A stretch of 64,000 nt of DNA, taken from contig JAWSUZ010000004.1 of the NCBI GenBank assembly GCA_033852165.1, forward strand, positions 1 through 64,000, written 5' to 3'. The translations under genes were made by a program, and so were the position numbers. Positions 1 through 8,229 of the stretch are shown in pieces (the first letter of the stretch is position 1; every line of letters starts with the position of its first letter). The DNA comes from Agarilytica sp033852165. Its GTDB lineage: Bacteria > Pseudomonadota > Gammaproteobacteria > Pseudomonadales > Cellvibrionaceae. A model generated the notes under the pieces. It had not been told where the DNA came from, did no database searches, and saw only the letters and a list, made by a program, of their open reading frames with translations.

Positions 1-200
1 AGGTGTTTATCTCATCATCCTTGTAATTGTCCTGCGTTGCTCTACCTTCTGCTTCCTTGCAGTCGACCGAACGAATTTAAAATACCATTTCCACTCCACA
101 AAATATGGTTGTTTGGAATGACAAACGCCCATATCTTGTGGTGCAAATCTGGTATTTTAAAATCGCTCTCGCTACGACCCTGTTTATGGACGGGCACTAG
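1..200. repeat. Dispersed hairpin repeat, copy A (cut by window edge)
   Basis: This block aligns along its length with 23574-23785, sharing for example the stretch around CCTGCGTTGCTCTACC and the right end GGGCACTAG. The left terminus is missing because the window begins inside the element. It contains nested inverted repeats: TTTAAAATACCA (76-87) pairs perfectly with 150-161, and 96-108 pairs with 129-141 at 12 of 13 positions. The loop carries TTGGAATGAC. No protein is encoded. It resembles a miniature mobile or structured intergenic element, but I cannot name a family. Confidence 0.75.
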
Positions 201-216
201 CTAGAATTGTTTAATC

Positions 217-268
217 GGTAATAATCCCCTCCTTTTTATAGGCCCATATTTCATGGGGGTTATTATTC
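217..268. other. Imperfect inverted repeat upstream of porin gene
   Basis: TAATAATCCCC near 219-229 faces GGGGGTTATTATT near 255-267, giving an imperfect hairpin with a loop of about 26 nt. The rest of 201-443 is AT-rich leader for the porin gene. A TTGACA hexamer lies at 350-355, but no convincing -10 box is correctly spaced from it. The hairpin could be a terminator for something left of the window or a regulatory structure; the sequence does not decide. Confidence 0.3.
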
Positions 269-443
269 GTGTGCGCTTAATTGGTCGTAGGTAGACATAA
301 ATTTTCTGTGCTATTTCGTTTTTATGTCATCTAGATATTCTTTCTAGTGTTGACAAGCCAACTTATGTAAATCTTTATCTAAATGATTGTTGTTCTCATT
401 AGTGTTTGTATGTAGCATGCGAAGCAAAATTTAGGAGGTCGTA

Positions 444-1445
444 ATGCGACACAGTTTTTGCTTCGGTGTATCTGGTTTTTTTTCAGCTTGTTTTCTTTTA
501 TTTTCTTCATCATTGATCAATGCGATGGGGCGGGTAGATGGCAATGTCTACGGTCGCGCCAATGTTAGCTATCAACTTGAAGATCACACCAGCGGTGGCA
601 GTGTTTGGAAACTTGCCAACAACGCCTCTCGCCTAGGATTTAAAGGTGAAAGCGATATAGGTGATGATTTGGCGCTTATTTATCAAATTGAATATGGAGT
701 AGAAATTGACGACGGCGATAAAAATGGTCAAACGGTTTCACAACGAGATTCTTTTGTGGGGTTGCAAGGGCTCTGGGGAAGAATAAAAGGCGGTAGAATT
801 ACAATACCGTTTAAAGAATCCAAAGGTCCGGTGGATCGCTTTAATGATTTACAAGGTGAACTGGGAAAAATTCTAGACGGGGAGGAGCGTGTTAGCAATG
901 TTTTACAATACGACAGCCATACGCTTTTTGGCCCTTTAGTTGCGACTCTTGCGATTGTGCCGGGCGAAAATATTAATGACGATGAAGAGGACGGACCAGC
1001 CGATGGCATTTCAGGTTCTCTTGTCTATTCGAACAATCAACTTTACTTAGGGTTTGGATTTAATTCCGATATCAAACAGCAGGATCAATGGCGCTTCACC
1101 GGCGCTTGGCTATGGCCAATGCAAAATAATACCTCGTTAAGTGTTGGGGCGTTATATCAAGGATCAAAAATCAATGGCGATGAAAATTCATATATCGACG
1201 GAGAAGACGAGACGGATGCCTATGGATTCAGCACCGCCTACAAATTTCGAAAAAATACCATTAAAGCACAATATCTGATTAGTGATCGATCAATATCTCT
1301 TTCAGATGCCAGTCAGTTTTCGTTAGCGATAGAGCATAAGTTAGGGAAAGATTCGACTCTATTTTCCTATTATACCCACCGATCCGCTGACGAAGCAGAA
1401 CAAAAAAATCACTATTTAGCTGTTGGTTTAAAACACTATTTTTAA
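444..1445 (+). CDS. Outer-membrane porin (Gram-negative porin family)
   Basis: The 333-residue product has an N-terminal signal peptide ending near residue 27 (SLINA). Alternating beta-strand sequence typical of trimeric general porins follows, including NVYGRANVSYQ, SRLGFKGESDIGDDLALIYQIEYG and QRDSFVGLQG. It ends in Phe after LAVGLKHY, the usual C-terminal signal for outer-membrane assembly. An acidic stretch (GENINDDEEDG) probably lies in an external loop. The start follows a good ribosome site (AGGAGG, 432-437). The gene heads a same-strand set with two haem/flavin redox genes, so it may admit a substrate or electron acceptor for them. That role is inferred from position only. Confidence 0.8.
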   Translation: MRHSFCFGVSGFFSACFLLFSSSLINAMGRVDGNVYGRANVSYQLEDHTSGGSVWKLANNASRLGFKGESDIGDDLALIYQIEYGVEIDDGDKNGQTVSQRDSFVGLQGLWGRIKGGRITIPFKESKGPVDRFNDLQGELGKILDGEERVSNVLQYDSHTLFGPLVATLAIVPGENINDDEEDGPADGISGSLVYSNNQLYLGFGFNSDIKQQDQWRFTGAWLWPMQNNTSLSVGALYQGSKINGDENSYIDGEDETDAYGFSTAYKFRKNTIKAQYLISDRSISLSDASQFSLAIEHKLGKDSTLFSYYTHRSADEAEQKNHYLAVGLKHYF

Positions 1446-1522
1446 TTCGTTACTTTTTACTATTCATAAAATTGTTCACCCAATTATCCATTTCATTATT
1501 TTAACGTGAGGAGTGCCCATTA

Positions 1523-2608
1523 ATGAACGCGCTTGTACGAAATTTAAAATTAACCAGCCTTAATTTAGGGTTTATTGCTTTTCTGAGTATTAGTTATTCT
1601 ATGAATTCTCTAGCGAAAGGGAAAACGAAAGGATTTTCTATGGAAAGCGCGATTACGCCCAGTAGCATTAAAATCGATGGAGAGATCGATAAACAGTGGG
1701 ATCTTGCTGAACCGTTACACCTTGTATTGAACGAACTTCCTTATAAACCCAATAATGGTTACAAAGGCTTAAAAGAAACCGACCTAGAAATACGAAGTTT
1801 ATACGATGATGTATACATATATTTCTTTTACCGTTGGTACGACCCCACCATTAGTCTTGAGCGGTTTCCTTGGGAGAAAAAGTCGGATGGCTCGTGGGAA
1901 CAATTGAGCAATAAAGACAGTACCCTGCATGAAAATACCTACTATGAAGATAAACTTGCGGTTTATTGGAATATCAATGAGCGCGGTTTTATAAAAAAGG
2001 GCTGTGATAAGTCCTGCCATATGGTGGAGGAGGGCTTGCTTGAGGGCATTAAAGACACATCATCTGGTCGGCATTACACGATAAATGATGGGGAAACGAC
2101 TGACGAATGGCATTGGAAAGGTATGAGGACCAACCCAAATGGGCAAATGGAAGATGGTTATGTCAACAATGAACATGAGACTAATAAAAAATGGGGGCGG
2201 CAAACAGATGAACATTCTGGCGGTGGTTACTATAACAATACCAACGATACGGACTTTCCTGCCTGGATGAACGGCATCATTAATGTCAAAGCGCCATTCT
2301 GGGTTTTTGATGATACGAAAGTCCCCTTTAAGGATACATTTAAACCCGGTGATAAGATTGGCGGAATTGTCACGACTTCTTTAGAAGGCTCGCGTGGTGA
2401 TGTGACGGCGCTGGGTGTGTGGCGAGATAATCATTGGTATTTGGAAATAAAGCGTAAGCGTGTGACCAACTACCCAATGAGTGCATCGCAAGACGTTCAA
2501 TTTGACGATCTATCCAAAGCGTATTATTTCGGGGTGACGGCATTTGATAACAGTCAGATTAATCATCTCTATCATAAAAAATCCGTCAAACTTACGTTTA
2601 AACAATAG
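1523..2608 (+). CDS. Periplasmic ethylbenzene-dehydrogenase-like haem-binding protein
   Basis: This 361-residue exported protein has a hydrophobic signal segment (residues about 12-32). Its body resembles the EB_dh/cytochrome-like haem-binding fold: the opening strand SSIKIDGEIDKQWDLAEP, the DVYIYFFYRWYDPT strand, and an aromatic-rich centre. Residues 161-166 form a CX3CH motif (Cys161, Cys165, His166, followed by Met), a possible haem site of unusual spacing. Family members bind haem b or shuttle electrons in periplasmic redox systems. The stop is only 2 nt before the start of the membrane flavocytochrome gene, so the two are almost certainly co-translated. The substrate is unknown. A ribosome site (GTGAGGAG) precedes the ATG. 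Confidence 0.7.
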   Translation: MNALVRNLKLTSLNLGFIAFLSISYSMNSLAKGKTKGFSMESAITPSSIKIDGEIDKQWDLAEPLHLVLNELPYKPNNGYKGLKETDLEIRSLYDDVYIYFFYRWYDPTISLERFPWEKKSDGSWEQLSNKDSTLHENTYYEDKLAVYWNINERGFIKKGCDKSCHMVEEGLLEGIKDTSSGRHYTINDGETTDEWHWKGMRTNPNGQMEDGYVNNEHETNKKWGRQTDEHSGGGYYNNTNDTDFPAWMNGIINVKAPFWVFDDTKVPFKDTFKPGDKIGGIVTTSLEGSRGDVTALGVWRDNHWYLEIKRKRVTNYPMSASQDVQFDDLSKAYYFGVTAFDNSQINHLYHKKSVKLTFKQ

Positions 2609-2610
2609 CG

Positions 2611-4314
2611 ATGAACGAATTAGTCGGAACAAATAAAACACCTGACGTCATTGGTTCCGCTTCCATACAGCGGGGGCTTGTTTCATTTTTACGAAGTGTT
2701 GGGTATTTTTATCGAACCTGGTCGTCGCTGCCTTGGGTGCTTTTGCTTGTAGCGGGTTTTTCTTTTCAGTTCTGGCTGGGGTTTCGTTACAACTCGAACG
2801 AAACCACAAATTTGTATCTGCAGTTTGCAAGGGGATGTTCGTATACCTTATTACTGGCGATTTGTTTGTTATGGTTGCCCGTGATGCGACATGGCTTAGC
2901 CGTTTTGTGGCGATCCCGCTGGACGGCATGGTTGCCTTTAGATCAAGCGCGTAACATTCATAAATGGCTGGGTAACTTTTTAATGGCTGCCGCCCTTGTG
3001 CACGGGGCGTGCTATCTTCTGTATTTTAATACTATAGATGAAAATTTTACGGATGTTCTATTCGGGACTGAGCCGGACATCGTACGCTCGATGAAAACAA
3101 CGATGTACGAATTTGTGAGTGAAGACGAAAGTATTGATGATGTTATTGGGTGGGTTAATAACGGAATGCCGAAAGATGACTTTCACAATATTATTCAGCC
3201 CATTTTGAAAGAAGATTGCACGAAATGCCACAGCGTTTCATCGACAATGACCTACGGGATTCCTTCTTTATCACTCAGTCACTATGAGGACGTGGTGTCG
3301 CTCAGTCAGAGCGGCATCTATTCGCGGCAGTTTCGCATTAATGTTTGCGGAATTCTGATGATTCTGATTCTTTCCCCCCTGTGGTTTAGCTCACTAAAAT
3401 TTATGCGCAGGCGGCATCATCATGTCTTTCAAAACATTCATCGCTTAGGGTATCTGATGGCGGTGTTAGCCTTGTTGCACATCCCTCGTTATAACTGGCT
3501 GATTGTGCCAACTGTCATATTGGCTTTGGAGTATTTTTTGTCCCACTATGTTCGCCTTCACCAAGGTCTAATGGCTCGTGTTGAAAAGATTAGTGATACA
3601 GTTTTACGTTTTGAAATGAAGCGGCCAAAAAGTTTTGATATAAAAGCGGGGCATTACCTTCAATTGCGTATCCCATCGATTAAACGCTACGAATGGCATG
3701 ACTTTTCATTAACCGGAGGTAGAGGGCCAGAGACGGTGGGAGATGATAAAGATCTCATCGTTCTTAAAATAAATGTACAAGGTGACTGGACTCAAAGTTT
3801 GCTCAACTCCATGGCGGAAAACGCGAGTACTAACTTCGTTGTTGATATTCGGGGGCCCTTTGCTAGCCCTGCGGCCACTTCGGTTAAAGAAGATCAATGG
3901 TTAATGATTGCTGGAGGGATAGGAATAACCCCATTTTTAGGCCTAATGTATGCCATATTATTTAATACACTTAACGTTAGGCGCTTCCATTTGGTGTGGG
4001 TTTTACGTGACCGAAAAATGCTTGAATGGCTGGAACCTATTATCACATCGTCCAAAATAGGACGGGGAAAGATTCACCTCTATTTAACCCAAACTGAAGA
4101 GTCTGTGGATTTTCCCGCTTGGATGGAACATAACATTTATGGCGATCGCCTTAATTTATACAAAGAGCGCCCCGATTGGGATCGTGTTTTTGATTATGTG
4201 TCTAGGGATCTCAATAACCCCCATTGTTTTGTGTGTGGGCCAGACTCTATGACGAACCGTATTGCGGAGATGTGTCGGGAACGACAGTGGGATGTTAGCG
4301 TAGAGAAATTCTGA
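2611..4314 (+). CDS. Ferric-reductase-like transmembrane flavocytochrome with inserted haem-c motif
   Basis: The 567-residue protein combines a ferric-reductase-type membrane domain with a cytosolic FAD/NAD(P)-binding reductase module. Helices lie at about 38-60, 75-97, 115-140, 245-265 and 275-310. Paired histidines (HKWLGNFLMAAALVHG and HHVFQNIHRLGYLMAVLALLH) are spaced to hold two b haems. The reductase part shows the flavin motif HDFSLTGG and the nucleotide-binding GGIGITPFLG, ending in VCGPDSM. Unusually, the loop between helices 3 and 4 is about 100 residues long and holds a c-type haem motif, Cys203-x-x-Cys206-His207 (CTKCH), preceded by IIQPILKEDC as in small cytochrome domains. Inferred path: NAD(P)H to FAD to haem b to haem c in the periplasm, with the upstream haem protein as likely partner. 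Confidence 0.8.
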   Translation: MNELVGTNKTPDVIGSASIQRGLVSFLRSVGYFYRTWSSLPWVLLLVAGFSFQFWLGFRYNSNETTNLYLQFARGCSYTLLLAICLLWLPVMRHGLAVLWRSRWTAWLPLDQARNIHKWLGNFLMAAALVHGACYLLYFNTIDENFTDVLFGTEPDIVRSMKTTMYEFVSEDESIDDVIGWVNNGMPKDDFHNIIQPILKEDCTKCHSVSSTMTYGIPSLSLSHYEDVVSLSQSGIYSRQFRINVCGILMILILSPLWFSSLKFMRRRHHHVFQNIHRLGYLMAVLALLHIPRYNWLIVPTVILALEYFLSHYVRLHQGLMARVEKISDTVLRFEMKRPKSFDIKAGHYLQLRIPSIKRYEWHDFSLTGGRGPETVGDDKDLIVLKINVQGDWTQSLLNSMAENASTNFVVDIRGPFASPAATSVKEDQWLMIAGGIGITPFLGLMYAILFNTLNVRRFHLVWVLRDRKMLEWLEPIITSSKIGRGKIHLYLTQTEESVDFPAWMEHNIYGDRLNLYKERPDWDRVFDYVSRDLNNPHCFVCGPDSMTNRIAEMCRERQWDVSVEKF

Positions 4315-4543
4315 TCGTTGGCTATATTCGATTGTCGTCATGTAAAGCGTGGGGGAAATCCTAAGACGTCTGCCAAAAGTGTATCTATGCACCTCGCCTT
4401 TCGAGATACAACGGGTAGTATTCCGTTAACTTTGTGTGTGGATTGTATATTGTGGTGAGGCTTGTTTAACGTTGTTGTGCTAGAAGGTTCGTTGTTTTCC
4501 CGATCTATTTCCCTTCTACCTGCATTGTAATATTTACCTTACG

Positions 4544-4575
4544 GAAAAAGGCCGCTAGGTTAGCGGCCTTTTTCT
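4544..4575. terminator. Bidirectional intrinsic terminator
   Basis: A perfect stem (AAAAAGGCCGCTA, loop GGT, then its complement) is flanked by A and T runs on both sides. It can stop transcription of the flavocytochrome operon from the left and the convergent secreted-esterase gene from the right. The 4315-4543 stretch before it holds no recognisable gene. Confidence 0.9.
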
Positions 4576-4603
4576 TCCTGTTAATTAATTATTGGGTTTC
4601 GGT

Positions 4604-7570
4604 TTACGGACAACTACCAATCTCAAAATACCCGGCGGATGTTTCTGCAAGCGTCGTTGTGATAAAGATATTGTAAAGCCCCATGTTCTCACCAGAACCG
4701 TCGGCGAAAGCGTAAAGGAAGTTTGTCGTCGCGCGGCCTGCTACTACATGTGCATAGTTGCTGGAGGTAAAGTCGCTACAGGGTTCCGGAGTTGGTGTAG
4801 GAGTCGGAGTCGGAGTCGGAGTCGGTGTGGGAGTTGGTGTAGGAGTCGGAGTCGGTGTGGGAGTTGGTGTAGGAGTGGGTGTTCCACCGCCCGCAGCATC
4901 GGTTGAACCATTCAGCGCAGAACTTTGCGCAGACTCATTTCCACTGGTATCTGTTGCCGATACGGTGAAGCTGTAAGTCGTGCTTTCCGTTAACCCGCTA
5001 ACAACGACTGAATTACTTGTGGAGGTTGTGTTTAACGTACCGTCCATATACAAGCTGTAAATAGAGAGGTCGATATCACTGACAACGTTCCAAGTGAGAG
5101 TAATGCTTGTCTCGCTGGTATTACTGATGGCCAAACCGCTGGGTACGACAGGAGGAGTCGTATCGTTGCTGGTAAAGTCCGCACGGCGATTATTATCGAA
5201 GAAAAATTGCGTAACAAATGCCGGGTAATCAATTGTGGAATGGTTGGTGTATGCGCCGCCCGCTTCATCGTTACCTGCAGGCCATGCATGGTCTAAACCT
5301 GTCACCATTATTTTCGATACGCGAACACCATTGACATCACTCCAGGTCTCTTCTGTACCGCCACCTGTTATGGGGTTTGACCCGCTGTCTTTACTGACGT
5401 TATAGACATTTGCCATCGCTGCAGCGTCTAGCTCTGCATAGGCTTGACCGACCAGAAAATCCGAAGTGCCGTGAACGACTGACGTTAACTGAGTGTTAAA
5501 ATCGTTATCAGATGTCGAAAAGTTCAAGCAGGTATTTGCCACAGTGCTTGCGGTAGTGCCGCCAGGTACAGAACTAATTTGTCCGGAAGTCGTGCCAATT
5601 GCTGGGCCTGCATTAATCCCAATACCGGCAAATATTTCAGGGGCTAAACAACCCATAACAAAGGTTTCACTGCCGCCAGAAGAAAGACCTGCAATATACA
5701 CTTGGTCCGGATCAATATTGAGGCTGCTATTGGCGATTAAGCTATTAGCCAAATCAATCAAATTGTCGTCATGTCGGCTGGGGTTTGTTGAACTGTGATT
5801 AGAGTCGTAATAATCCCAGCAAGCTGCAATCACACCACCATTAGGAGCCATTGGCGCAACCACAACCATTCCGTATTCGTCGGCTTCGTCTTCCCAGCCC
5901 CAGTTGTCTCGAACCACTTCGTTGTCTTGTGAACATCCGTGCAAGCTAATCATCAATGCGCGTTGGCCGTTGCTTGTGGCTGAGTTAGGTGTATAGATGT
6001 GAACTTCCATTCCATCTAAGTTGCCATCAGTTGTCCATTCGCCAGGGGTTGATGAACCGCCACCGGAACCACCGCCAGATCCGCCACCCGAACCTCCGCC
6101 CACATTGGGATCAACGTCAGTCCATGAACCGTCTATTAATTCCCATAAAGTGAACGAATCGATGAAACCATACTTTTCGCCCATTGCCAGGTAGCCGTCT
6201 ACGTCGAGTCGGCCCGCGGTATAGTGATCAGTTGCGGTTCCGGAAGCGCTAGGGGCGATGTATTCAAGGGCTGTTGTGGTGAAGTTAACCGTTGTAGACG
6301 CGGCAGATTCATTCTCACATTTATCCACAGATTTCGCATAAATACTGTAAGCGCTAGAAGGACTTAGGCCGGAAACTGTAATCGTATTGGTTGCAGAAAA
6401 TCCTGCAGAGCTACCGTCGGTGTTATAAATGTTATAGCCTTTAAAGTCGGATTCAGAATTTACATCTGCGCCCAATATTGCGTATTTATCGTGTACATCA
6501 TCAGCGCTCAAATTGGCTGGAACAGCTGGAGGCGTTGTATCGTTGGGATCTTCGCAAGCGCCGAATCCGCTTAATGTATAGTTCTCAAAAAATGCCCAGA
6601 TATATTCAGAAGCACTGGGGCCTTGGCCCTCTGCCCATAAAGGTGTGCTCGTATCGTCACCGGTCCAGTAATGGCCTTGGCCGTAGCTAGCCGAGTTACC
6701 GGCCACACCCGCGTAAAACATTGTTTTAACTAAAGGATCGCCTGCAGTATCGTTATACGTTGTGAGCGTGCAGCTAATGCCTTCGGTTGTACAATCTTCG
6801 GTTCCATCAGAGCTGAGGTCTGCACCCCACACCGAAAGATGAGAGTCTCGAATTAATTGTCCGCCCGTAATCATCACCACGGTATCGTTAGAGGAATGCA
6901 CAACCAGTGTTGGCACCGCACGCGCGTAGTTTAATTCGGCATTAATTTTATCAATATGAAATTGTAATGAATTAAATTGGTCGGCGGTGACGGATGTTGA
7001 ACCGTCGCCATAGGCTAGGGCTTCAACAGGAGCCATTGCAGCCCAATAGTCGTTGTAGGCAATGCCAGCCGCAACCGTCATGGCGCCACCGCTGGAGACA
7101 CCGGTTATATAACGTCTTTCTGAATCGATGTTGTAATTGGATTCCACCTGAACGGCCATATTGTAAAGATCGTCGACCTCGCCGTTGCCACCTTCTTGAA
7201 CATGGTTTGAAAACCAGTAGCCCCAGCAATTTTCACTTCGATTTTCGGTAAAGCTAGTGACAAAAGGAAATACAACGATGACGTTATTTTGGTCTGCAAC
7301 TAAATCTAAATTCCAAAGGTTACGTGCATCATCGTGATCCATCGCGCAGCCATGTAAGGCAAATATCATGGGAACCGCAGTGTTGCCATCGTACGATTGA
7401 GGTACATAAACCTTGTATTCCCGAGTGCGTGACCCGTTATAGGAATAATTCTCAACAGAACCACTACCCGTCATTAATTGTGCTGTAGCCGGTGAGGACG
7501 CAAAAACACCCAAAGTAACAGCGGTGAATAATTCTTTACGCCACTTAAACATCGATTTTAAAAACGTCAT
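4604..7570 (-). CDS. Secreted two-headed PHB-depolymerase/CE1-type esterase
   Basis: A 988-residue secreted hydrolase with two esterase/PHB-depolymerase catalytic domains. Layout: signal peptide (to about 31, SPATA); catalytic domain 1 (about 35-330) with LHGCAMD oxyanion strand, nucleophile motif GVSSGG, acid near VVHSSND and His in GQGHYW; an Fn3-like domain; a GRLDVDGYLAMG module; a Gly-Ser linker; catalytic domain 2 (about 512-790) with LHGCSQD, GLSSGG, HGTSD and DHAWP; Fn3; a Thr-Pro repeat linker; and a C-terminal module starting CSDFTSSNYAHVVAGRA that resembles polymer-binding ends of PHB depolymerases. Substrate could be PHB or an esterified polysaccharide such as feruloylated or acetylated xylan. 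The ATG at 7570 is preferred over an upstream TTG, which has no usable ribosome site. Confidence 0.8.
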   Translation of the reverse strand: MTFLKSMFKWRKELFTAVTLGVFASSPATAQLMTGSGSVENYSYNGSRTREYKVYVPQSYDGNTAVPMIFALHGCAMDHDDARNLWNLDLVADQNNVIVVFPFVTSFTENRSENCWGYWFSNHVQEGGNGEVDDLYNMAVQVESNYNIDSERRYITGVSSGGAMTVAAGIAYNDYWAAMAPVEALAYGDGSTSVTADQFNSLQFHIDKINAELNYARAVPTLVVHSSNDTVVMITGGQLIRDSHLSVWGADLSSDGTEDCTTEGISCTLTTYNDTAGDPLVKTMFYAGVAGNSASYGQGHYWTGDDTSTPLWAEGQGPSASEYIWAFFENYTLSGFGACEDPNDTTPPAVPANLSADDVHDKYAILGADVNSESDFKGYNIYNTDGSSAGFSATNTITVSGLSPSSAYSIYAKSVDKCENESAASTTVNFTTTALEYIAPSASGTATDHYTAGRLDVDGYLAMGEKYGFIDSFTLWELIDGSWTDVDPNVGGGSGGGSGGGSGGGSSTPGEWTTDGNLDGMEVHIYTPNSATSNGQRALMISLHGCSQDNEVVRDNWGWEDEADEYGMVVVAPMAPNGGVIAACWDYYDSNHSSTNPSRHDDNLIDLANSLIANSSLNIDPDQVYIAGLSSGGSETFVMGCLAPEIFAGIGINAGPAIGTTSGQISSVPGGTTASTVANTCLNFSTSDNDFNTQLTSVVHGTSDFLVGQAYAELDAAAMANVYNVSKDSGSNPITGGGTEETWSDVNGVRVSKIMVTGLDHAWPAGNDEAGGAYTNHSTIDYPAFVTQFFFDNNRRADFTSNDTTPPVVPSGLAISNTSETSITLTWNVVSDIDLSIYSLYMDGTLNTTSTSNSVVVSGLTESTTYSFTVSATDTSGNESAQSSALNGSTDAAGGGTPTPTPTPTPTPTPTPTPTPTPTPTPTPTPTPEPCSDFTSSNYAHVVAGRATTNFLYAFADGSGENMGLYNIFITTTLAETSAGYFEIGSCP
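4788..4882 (-). repeat. Hexamer tandem repeat coding a Thr-Pro linker
   Basis: Roughly fifteen near-identical 6-bp units (GGAGTC/GGTGTN on the + strand) encode alternating Thr-Pro between the second Fn3 domain and the C-terminal module of the secreted esterase. Such linkers separate catalytic and binding modules in secreted polymer hydrolases. The array could change length by slippage without a frameshift, because the unit is two codons. Confidence 0.9.
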
Positions 7571-7723
7571 ATTTAACAAGCCTCAAAGGAGAATAAAATG
7601 ATTGCATGGGTAAAAGGTCAAACGCCCTCCCAGCGTATTATTTTTATTAATTATTTTTGGTGCGACAAAATGTGATTTGATATGCATAAATCTACATAAC
7701 GCTATTTAGATTAGTAGAGGATT

Positions 7724-7751
7724 TAGACCTAGGTCGTACGACTAAGGTCTA
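7724..7751. promoter_or_regulatory. Near-perfect 28-bp palindrome, possible operator
   Basis: The sequence TAGACCTAGGTCGT followed by ACGACTAAGGTCTA reads almost identically on both strands, with one mismatched pair per arm and a central TCGTACGA. It lies about 155 bp upstream of the esterase start. Its size and symmetry suit a dimeric repressor or activator site. No regulator can be named from the sequence. Confidence 0.4.
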
Positions 7752-7880
7752 GTGTCGAAAAGTAAATGTTGTGATACGCGAGGCGTGTTTAATATTGATT
7801 TTGTTTGTCGGGGTTGCTGACAATACTTTTAAAGTCTAAAAAATTTAGTAATCAAAAAAAACGGCTAAAAATCAACCTTG

Positions 7881-7903
7881 GCATATCGATAGTATCGATA
7901 TGC
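7881..7903. promoter_or_regulatory. Perfect inverted repeat, possible operator
   Basis: GCATATCGAT, a 3-nt spacer AGT, and ATCGATATGC form perfect 10-bp arms in an AT-rich gene-free stretch. It may be a protein-binding site or a small cruciform. It lies about 310 bp from the esterase start and further from the lipoprotein gene, so the target is uncertain. Confidence 0.3.
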
Positions 7904-8229
7904 TTGGCGAATGTTAAATCTATATATTCGATACCCTTCGAATTTGTTCGTATATACAAATGTTTTTTTATTACATGTAGGGAAAATATAAATTTTTGGA
8001 TTTTTGGGAATTTTAAAATAAATATGCTAAGGATATGGTGCACATTTTTGGCCCCTAACAGTTTATTGATAGGCTGTAGGTTTAGCAGATTAATTAAGGA
8101 GAATTTATTAATAAGTTGAATATAGGGAAGTTATTGGCAGTACTTTAAGCATGGAGCCAGGTTTAAATCTGGTACATAGGGGGATGGCCCCATACGCAAA
8201 GTTACTTTGTACGAAATAATCCGTGTGTA

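Larger units (their letters stand above)
7571..8229. other. AT-rich intergenic region with two palindromes
   Basis: About 660 bp separate the secreted esterase gene from the DUF2846 lipoprotein gene. I find no convincing coding sequence; the open frame at 7805-8119 has random-looking composition and no ribosome site. Two clear inverted repeats lie here, 7724-7751 and 7881-7903, reported separately. The esterase promoter should be within the first 200 bp. Confidence 0.6.

Noticed and set aside
4592..4976. Arg-Ser-rich and Gly-Val-rich open frames opposite the Thr-Pro linker
   Set aside because: They are other-frame readings of the hexamer repeat.
7805..8119. 104-codon open frame (+) in the AT-rich region
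   Set aside because: No ribosome site, composition like random AT-rich DNA, and it crosses a perfect palindrome.
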